64,000 nt of DNA from Rhodococcus sp. SMB37 (GTDB lineage Bacteria > Actinomycetota > Actinomycetes > Mycobacteriales > Mycobacteriaceae): NCBI RefSeq assembly GCF_004345605.1, contig NZ_SLVY01000006.1, forward strand, positions 62,001 to 126,000, written 5' to 3'. This document shows positions 59,111 through 64,000 of the stretch, piece by piece. The notes beneath the pieces are model-generated. The model was not told the DNA's origin and did not search any database. It was given only the letters and a program-made list of their open reading frames with translations. The stretch's first letter is position 1; each line of letters starts with the position of its first letter. Position numbers and translations under genes: made by a program.

Positions 59111-59422
59111 TCATGCGCTCTGTCGACCCTGTGGCAGGACGAGCGACATTGCGAAGGCGGCGACCTGCTTGATCTGATCGATCGAGGCAGTTTCCGGATC
59201 GGATGCGACGAGACCGACGGTGTCGGCGATCGCCGCGAACCCGCCAGTGACGGCAGGACGGGCAGAGGTCATGATCAGCGGTCCGTGCGCATCGATCAGC
59301 TCGGCGAGGTCCATGACCGCCGGAGTGGCAGTACCGCCGACGAGACGTCCTTTGAGGGTGGCGCCCACGGAGATCACCGCCCACCTGCGGCCTTCGCGGT
59401 CTGATGCGATTGCATGGCTCAT
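59111..59422 (-). CDS. Hypothetical protein coupled to the WhiB-like gene
   Basis: A 103-aa protein beginning MSHAIASDREGRRWAVISVG. It is a mixed alpha/beta protein with no cofactor motif. Its ATG overlaps the stop of the WhiB-like gene (ATGA), so the two are made together. It could modulate the iron-sulfur regulator; this is position only. Confidence 0.6.
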   Translation of the reverse strand: MSHAIASDREGRRWAVISVGATLKGRLVGGTATPAVMDLAELIDAHGPLIMTSARPAVTGGFAAIADTVGLVASDPETASIDQIKQVAAFAMSLVLPQGRQSA

Positions 59423-60234
59423 GCGGCCACCGACTCGAAGAGAGCCAGCTGGTCGCCTGTGTCTGCTGTGAGCGTCTTTACCGGTTCTGGTGCGGTCCGG
59501 GCCACCACCGTGCACCGGGTCGACCGCCGAGCTGGTGCACGGTGGTTCCGGTCCCGGGTCTTCATTCCACATCGGTCTGCGTACTGCTCTATCTTCTCGA
59601 CCTTGACCTCGACACCCTGGGTGGAAAACAGCCGCCCGGCCAGGATCTGATTGGTGATCTTCTCCCCGCCAGCCAGCCGACTCTCCAGATCTGCGGTGCA
59701 CTGGGCGAGCAGTGGGCACTGGGTGCACGCCGCCGCGGCCTGTCGCCACGCCGAGGACTCGTTCCCGGTGACAGTCCAGGCAAGTCCTTTACCGGCGCAC
59801 ATGCCCTGACCCACTCGGGTCTCGCTCATCGGTGCTTTGAAGCGTGACTCGAGTTCGAGAGCGATACGGCGGGAGGTGGGGCAGAGGCGCGCGCTGGGGG
59901 TATAGGTGAATCCGCACCGGCGGCACCGGCCGGTGCCGCAGTGCTCTCGTTCCATCGTGCGGAGCTGGTCCGTCGAGTAGGCGCTCAAGGATCTGGCGTC
60001 TGTGCGCGTCGCCATCTTGCGCAGTGCTCGAGCGACGGGCGGGCACAATGGCCGGTCTTTGGAATAGGCGAACCCGCAGGTCGAGCATGCGGTGGCGGCA
60101 GGATTCGGCAAATGCTCGGCAAGGGTATGTCGAGGATCTTTGCCAGCAGAAGATGTGTCGTGAATTCCCCTTAGCGGGGGAGCGGGGCTGTCCGCTACTA
60201 GGCGTGTACGCCCAGTACCAACTAACGTGTTCAT
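59419..60234 (-). CDS. WhiB-like iron-sulfur protein with two N-terminal Cys repeats
   Basis: A 271-aa protein. The WhiB-type cluster site is formed by a Cys in GQGMCAGKG and AACTQCPLLAQC, giving C, CxxC and x5C, followed by GGEKITNQILAGRLF where WhiB proteins have the G-rich turn. Uniquely, two copies of CxxCGFxYxxxxxLCP precede it (ACSTCGFAYSKDRPLCPP and RCRRCGFTYTPSARLCPT), probably zinc sites. The C-terminus is variable. ATG 60234 has GGAGAC 8 bp upstream. Likely a redox-sensing plasmid regulator. Confidence 0.72.
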   Translation of the reverse strand: MNTLVGTGRTRLVADSPAPPLRGIHDTSSAGKDPRHTLAEHLPNPAATACSTCGFAYSKDRPLCPPVARALRKMATRTDARSLSAYSTDQLRTMEREHCGTGRCRRCGFTYTPSARLCPTSRRIALELESRFKAPMSETRVGQGMCAGKGLAWTVTGNESSAWRQAAAACTQCPLLAQCTADLESRLAGGEKITNQILAGRLFSTQGVEVKVEKIEQYADRCGMKTRDRNHRAPARRSTRCTVVARTAPEPVKTLTADTGDQLALFESVAA

Positions 60235-60460
60235 AGCAGGTCTCCATCTGCAATCGAGGTCGCGGGCGGCAAACCCGCGTGCCTCTGGCTTGTTCGACTG
60301 CGGCAAACAGTCGGCTGGCTTCAACTGACGGTCCCTCAGCTGCCCTAACAGCTGGGGGACCGTTTGCACCTCTTAGGCAATTCCACCACCCCCGTATCCT
60401 TCATCTATTAAACCACTTGAATCAACCCGTATGCGCGCATCGTATCGAGAGGACGGCACA

Positions 60461-60946
60461 GTGTCTACCGATGACGACTTCACAAGGAGGGCGCGGACGG
60501 TGAGCCGTCGAGTAATACGGGGGTTCAATCAGGACGCTCTGCGCCACGCTCGTCACGAGTCCGGCTTCGCGCAGACGGAAGTCGCACGACTCGCGAAGAT
60601 CGGCACCGAAACACTTCGGCGCTGGGAGAGCGGTACGGCCTCGCCTCAGGTAGACCTGCTCGCGCGGGTCGCCGAAATACTCGGCGTGGCGATCTCTGAC
60701 CTGGTGCGGGTTCCCGAAACTGAACGCTATCCGGGAGACTGGCGTGTGCTGCGAGGTATGACGCAGCCTCAACTCGGCGCCAAGGCTGGCATCACTACCC
60801 AGACTGTGAGCTGTGTGGAGCGTGGAGTGATCTCGCTCTCGGATTCCGTGGCCCAAAAAATGTCCGCCGCGCTCGGAATTTCGGAAAGCGAACTGCGTGC
60901 AGCTCATGCGCGCGCTCGAAATAGACCGCCGGGTGCACCCGCGTAA
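60461..60946 (+). CDS. XRE-family regulator with two helix-turn-helix domains
   Basis: A 161-aa DNA-binding protein with two complete Cro/C1-type domains in tandem: GFAQTEVARLAKIGTETLRR with RWESGTASPQVDLLARVAEI, then MTQPQLGAKAGITTQTVSCV with ERGVISLS. GTG 60461 has AGAGGA upstream; ATG 60431 in the same frame is an alternative, possibly leaderless. It is the only + strand gene in the 48-64 kb region and is divergent from the WhiB-like gene, so it may control the transfer/replication operons. Confidence 0.82.
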   Translation: MSTDDDFTRRARTVSRRVIRGFNQDALRHARHESGFAQTEVARLAKIGTETLRRWESGTASPQVDLLARVAEILGVAISDLVRVPETERYPGDWRVLRGMTQPQLGAKAGITTQTVSCVERGVISLSDSVAQKMSAALGISESELRAAHARARNRPPGAPA

Positions 60947-61292
60947 TTGTCCTGCCCGGAAATTGGTGGTGCGACTCTCGATGCTGGTGCTTGCACTGCG
61001 CATGTCGTCCTCCGATTCCGGGTAGCTGGAAGCAGACCTCACGATTTTCGTGGGCCCTCTGCTTCCAGCCGGGAATCACTCAACCGACTGGCGCGCGCGC
61101 GAAGAAGACACTCCCCCGAGCAGAACGAAACTTATCCCGGGGGCGCATGTGACGCAAATGATGTGGCGCCCGTCACAATTGCGCGATATCTGACCGCGCT
61201 GGCGGGGCAGGACGCCTGCCACCCGATATCGAAATGCGCCAGAAAACTACTTTGACCAGGTTTGACGACACGTCCCCGGGGGTGGGTGGGAA
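60947..61292. other. Gap with no recognised gene
   Basis: About 345 bp after the XRE gene. Apart from dispersed-element copy 14 at 61252 nothing is supported; the short open frames lack ribosome-binding sites. Confidence 0.5.
61252..61277 (-). repeat. Dispersed GGGGACGTGTC element, copy 14
   Basis: On the - strand GGGGACGTGTCGTCAAACCT then GGTCAAAG. It begins 16 bp past the stop of the lipoprotein gene. Confidence 0.8.
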
Positions 61293-61889
61293 TTACTGCG
61301 CGTTGCGCAGTTCCGTGTACGCGGACTCGGCGATGGGGTGGGCCTTGGCGTACTCCGAGGCGGGGGTCTCGCCGTTCTTGTAGTAGCGGTCGTCCTCGAC
61401 GTACTCGCGCTCGTCGGCGTGCTGCACCGCCAGCGCATACGCCACCGGATCGGCTGGGTCGGCGTTCACGGCTGCGGCGTTGTCCATGAACGTGTACGTC
61501 GCGGCGCGCACAGCATCCGTGGAATCGGCGCCGATGTTGTACGCGAACCGCCACCCGTAGATGTCTGAGATATCGGCCGCCGGCGCCGGTAGAGACAACC
61601 CGGACCTCCAGCCCGTCTCGGCCTGACCAGCGAGAAGAGCAGCGACCGCCTGCTCCGGTGTCCCCCCGCGTTCTTCCACGGTCTCGATGATGGCCGTCGC
61701 GTTCTGTTCATGAATTCGGAAGAGGATGTCGGAGCTGTCCTCACCGAAGACCGATATTTCCGCCGGCGCTTTCGCCGTGCTCGGGGTGACGGCAGGAGCG
61801 GGGGCTGCGGGTTCGTCGCTACCGCACGCCGCGAGACCGGCTGCGCACGCTGCGGCGATCAGGACGGCAGCAAGGTTTTTCAGCTTCAC
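61293..61889 (-). CDS. Putative lipoprotein
   Basis: A 198-aa protein with a lipoprotein signal: basic start, hydrophobic core and the lipobox LAAC at residues 19-22. A Pro/Ala linker leads to a helical domain (EQAVAALLAGQAETGWRSGL, then AVRAATYTFMDNAAAVNADP) that faintly resembles lysozyme-like folds. GTG 61889 has GGAGG 5 bp upstream. It lies between TcpC-like and other envelope genes, in a transfer-type context. Confidence 0.7.
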   Translation of the reverse strand: MKLKNLAAVLIAAACAAGLAACGSDEPAAPAPAVTPSTAKAPAEISVFGEDSSDILFRIHEQNATAIIETVEERGGTPEQAVAALLAGQAETGWRSGLSLPAPAADISDIYGWRFAYNIGADSTDAVRAATYTFMDNAAAVNADPADPVAYALAVQHADEREYVEDDRYYKNGETPASEYAKAHPIAESAYTELRNAQ

Positions 61890-61901
61890 AGGACCTCCGG
61901 G

Positions 61902-62492
61902 TCAGTAACGGATCTCGTCGATGAGCCAGCGGTCGCCTTCGCGCACGATCGTGACCCACACCGTGGTGTCGGGCTCGACGGTATCGGTGCCGCTGCCGGA
62001 CACCGCGGTCTGCTTGATGGTGGCCACCCGCTGGACGACGGTGTCCGTGTCCTCCGGGCAGCCGGAGCATTCGATACTGACGTCGGCGATGACCTTCGCT
62101 TGCTGCTCGGCCCACTGCGCCCACTGCACACCGGGCCCGCGTTCGGTGCGGGCGTCGATGACCATGCGCTCGGCCAGGGACTCGGTCAGCCACTCGCGGG
62201 CACGTCCGTATGCATCGTTCTGGGTGGCATCGGTGGCCGGGTACCAGGTGAACGCCACGGTCAACCCTTGCCTCGCGGCGCCCTCGGCTGCCTGAGCTGC
62301 CGGCGACGGTGTCGTGATTTCCGCAGCCGCAGGAGGGGAGACGACCGTCGTGGTCGGCGCCGGCGAGCTGGTCGTCGTCGAGCCGGCCGTCGCCGAGCCC
62401 TCGACCTCGCCCTGGCGGGGCACACACGAATACGCGACGAGGCCGACGACCGCGACAGCCAGCACCCCGACGACAAGCTTCTTCGCCCTCAC
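61902..62492 (-). CDS. Membrane-anchored TcpC/VirB8-like protein
   Basis: A 196-aa protein. One N-terminal hydrophobic helix (KLVVGVLAVAVVGLVAYSCV) is followed by a Ser/Thr/Pro linker and a C-terminal NTF2-like domain (FTWYPATDATQNDAYGRARE, ending in VTIVREGDRWLIDEIRY). This layout is that of TcpC/VirB8-type conjugation scaffold proteins. A Cys near the end of the helix (YSC) could also make it a lipoprotein. GTG 62492 has GGAGGGAC. It probably belongs to the mating apparatus. Confidence 0.65.
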   Translation of the reverse strand: MRAKKLVVGVLAVAVVGLVAYSCVPRQGEVEGSATAGSTTTSSPAPTTTVVSPPAAAEITTPSPAAQAAEGAARQGLTVAFTWYPATDATQNDAYGRAREWLTESLAERMVIDARTERGPGVQWAQWAEQQAKVIADVSIECSGCPEDTDTVVQRVATIKQTAVSGSGTDTVEPDTTVWVTIVREGDRWLIDEIRY

Positions 62493-62521
62493 AAGTCCCT
62501 CCGATTCGTATCACACAGCAG

Positions 62522-62547
62522 TTGACCAGCATAAACGACACGTCCCC
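62522..62547 (-). repeat. Dispersed GGGGACGTGTC element, copy 15
   Basis: On the - strand GGGGACGTGTCGTTTATGCT then GGTCAACTG. It is about 30 bp upstream of the TcpC-like gene start at 62492. Confidence 0.8.
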
Positions 62548-62685
62548 TAATGCCCGAACAGGTGAACCCCACCGCCCCTCGCTCCCTCATTCCCGCCGGC
62601 AGACCATGAGAGGTCCGCACTCGATGTTGCACAACAAGGGTGCAGCTGCCACCGAAAGGGCTCGGTATCCGCCGGAAAATGCGCT

Positions 62686-62711
62686 ATGAACAGTAAAGAT
62701 GACACGTCCCC
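62686..62711 (-). repeat. Dispersed GGGGACGTGTC element, copy 16
   Basis: On the - strand GGGGACGTGTCATCTTTACT then GTTCATAG. It directly abuts the stop codon at 62712 of the peptidoglycan hydrolase gene, the tightest gene-end association of the set. Confidence 0.85.
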
Positions 62712-64000
62712 TCACATCACCCTGCGGGCTTTCATCCCTGCTTGCAGGGGAGCTTCTTTGACCACATCGCCGGTGGTCGGCGCGTGGACCATCTGGCCGT
62801 TGCCGGAGTAGATCCCGACGTGGCCCGGCCCGTTCGGGCCCCAGCTGCCGAAGACGAGATCCCCCGGTTGTGCCTGCTCGATCGGGACCTCGACCCCGAC
62901 GGTCCATTGCTGTTCGGAGGTGCGGGGGAGCGAGACCGTGCCGGCGCTGGCTGCGTGGACGGCGAACGAGGTCAGGCCCGAGCAGTCGAACCCTCCACCG
63001 CTGGGACCACCGGTTCCGCCGCCGCCCCAGACGTACGGGGTGCCGAGGTACTCGCGTGCCGCGGCAACGACCTGACCGTTGTCACCCGCGCTGTTCGGCA
63101 GGAACCGGCCCCGCGAGTTCGGGTTGGTGAACGCCGCGCGGGCCGCGGTGATCTTGGCGACGTAGTTCTGTGTTTCGGCATACGGCGGGATTCCGCGGTG
63201 CATCAGCACCGCGCCGGGACCGGCGTTGTAGGCCGCAAGCACCAGTTCGATCGGATCACCCGACACGCTGGATACGTCCTGGTGGAGCGTGCACATGAAG
63301 TGGGCTTGCGACATCACGGCGTCCCCGATGGAGTTCGGATCGATGGTGCCGTCGCCGTCGTGGTCTTTGCCCCAGGTGGCCCAGGTGCCGGGCATGAATT
63401 GGGCTGGTCCCATCGCGCCGGACGGTGAGACGGGGGCGTTCGGTCCGTGGCGGAAGTTGTTTTCCTGTTGGAGTTGCGCGGCCAGCAGGGGCGAGTCGAT
63501 TTCCGGGCAGACCCCGCCTGCGCGGCGCAGCCACGGCTCGAACTCGGCCGGCACGGTTCCGAAGGCGAGATCGCCGCCGCCGGCCATGCCGAATCCGGAG
63601 CAGTCGGCGGTGGACCGGGACGCGGAGACGAGCTGGATGTTGCTGTCCTGGTCGCCGTCGCTGTCGTGCTGGTCGTCGACGGGCTCCGGTGTCCCGCCGT
63701 TCTGCTGGGCGATCTCGGGCAGGACGGTCACCGGGTCGATCGGGGTGCCGCCCTGCAACCGGCCGCCCTGCCAGTACTCGAAGTGCAGGTGCGGCCCGGT
63801 GCTGCTGCCGGCGTTTCCGATGTCGGCGATGTGCTCTCCTGCGGTGACCTGCTGTCCTGCGGTGACGTGGATGCCGTCGGCGAACATGTGTCCGTAGACC
63901 GTGCTCACGGGGGAGCCGTCGACGTTCGAGTCGATGATCACCCAGTTCTCGAATCCGACTCCAGGTCCTTCTCCCGAGGATCCTGCGGCGACTACGATGC
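62712..64000 (-). CDS. M23 / SLT / NlpC-P60 peptidoglycan hydrolase, partial
   Basis: The frame is open to the window edge, so the N-terminus is missing. The three domains are, in order: an M23 peptidase (VYGHMFADG and GPHLHFEYW; the first zinc His is beyond the edge), a lytic transglycosylase (LAAQLQQENNF with the catalytic Glu region, then GAMGPAQFMPGTW and VLAAYNAGPGAV) and a C-terminal NlpC/P60 endopeptidase (GGGFDCSGLTSF with Cys, and GHVGIYSGNG with His). Such triple enzymes open the wall for conjugative type IV systems in Gram-positive bacteria. Confidence 0.92.
   Translation of the reverse strand, partial: IVVAAGSSGEGPGVGFENWVIIDSNVDGSPVSTVYGHMFADGIHVTAGQQVTAGEHIADIGNAGSSTGPHLHFEYWQGGRLQGGTPIDPVTVLPEIAQQNGGTPEPVDDQHDSDGDQDSNIQLVSASRSTADCSGFGMAGGGDLAFGTVPAEFEPWLRRAGGVCPEIDSPLLAAQLQQENNFRHGPNAPVSPSGAMGPAQFMPGTWATWGKDHDGDGTIDPNSIGDAVMSQAHFMCTLHQDVSSVSGDPIELVLAAYNAGPGAVLMHRGIPPYAETQNYVAKITAARAAFTNPNSRGRFLPNSAGDNGQVVAAAREYLGTPYVWGGGGTGGPSGGGFDCSGLTSFAVHAASAGTVSLPRTSEQQWTVGVEVPIEQAQPGDLVFGSWGPNGPGHVGIYSGNGQMVHAPTTGDVVKEAPLQAGMKARRVM

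Overview
The window is high-GC actinobacterial DNA, most likely from a Rhodococcus or a close relative. Supporting signs are a pAL5000-type RepA/RepB replicon, a Tap/Tpg-like gene pair, a WhiB-like protein, a cutinase-type lipase, an actinobacterial SOS box and frequent GTG starts. From about 26.7 kb onward it reads as a plasmid, probably a large conjugative and possibly linear one. The first 26.7 kb is a catabolic island. No transposase, integrase, rRNA, complete tRNA or CRISPR array was seen.

Region 1 (1-7.7 kb, + strand). The 3' end of an aldehyde dehydrogenase is followed by an NDMA-type Zn alcohol dehydrogenase, a 7Fe ferredoxin, an FprA-like ferredoxin reductase, a small unknown protein, a quinone-oxidoreductase-like MDR protein and a phthalate-dioxygenase-type reductase. 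A decayed pntA remnant ends the block. Together these look like oxidation of an alcohol to an acid plus electron supply for an oxygenase that is not in the window.

Region 2 (7.8-26.7 kb, - strand). After acetyl-CoA synthetase comes a CoA-dependent degradation set: acyl-CoA ligase, two acyl-CoA dehydrogenases, two enoyl-CoA hydratases, two SDRs, a thiolase, a thiolase-fold/DUF35 pair resembling Ltp2-type retro-aldolases, a thioesterase, an MFS carrier, a racemase-like protein, a SnoaL-like protein and an Old Yellow Enzyme. A TetR regulator lies among them. Four copies of one palindromic operator (half-site TCGARCG) lie in promoter regions, so this looks like one regulon. The substrate is unknown; a terpenoid, alicyclic or branched acid is a guess.

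Region 3 (26.7-36 kb). This holds a degenerate PLD-like protein, a broken hypothetical gene, repA-repB with 29-bp direct repeats, a frameshifted DNA ligase, an XRE-like protein, a sensor-like protein and a stand-alone CYP102-like P450.

Region 4 (36-48.4 kb, nearly all - strand). These are accessory cassettes. They include a three-gene HD hydrolase / RelA-SpoT synthetase / unknown operon (a toxSAS-like candidate), an SOS-box-controlled imuA'-like pair, and an ADP-ribosyltransferase / 62-aa protein / broken ADP-ribosylglycohydrolase module.

Region 5 (48.5-64 kb, - strand). This is backbone: cutinase-like lipase, Tpg- and Tap-like proteins, DUF2637 membrane protein, ParB-like and ParA, a beta-helix-like protein, a second replication protein with a candidate antisense RNA, a WhiB-like protein, and envelope genes typical of conjugation (lipoprotein, TcpC/VirB8-like protein, M23-SLT-NlpC/P60 peptidoglycan hydrolase).

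The most striking unexplained feature is a roughly 26-bp asymmetric element. Its core is GGGGACGTGTCRTYTT and its second half is CYTGNTCA. I found 16 copies, all in the plasmid half, most within 1-35 bp after stop codons and a few inside genes, one of them at the break in the glycohydrolase gene.
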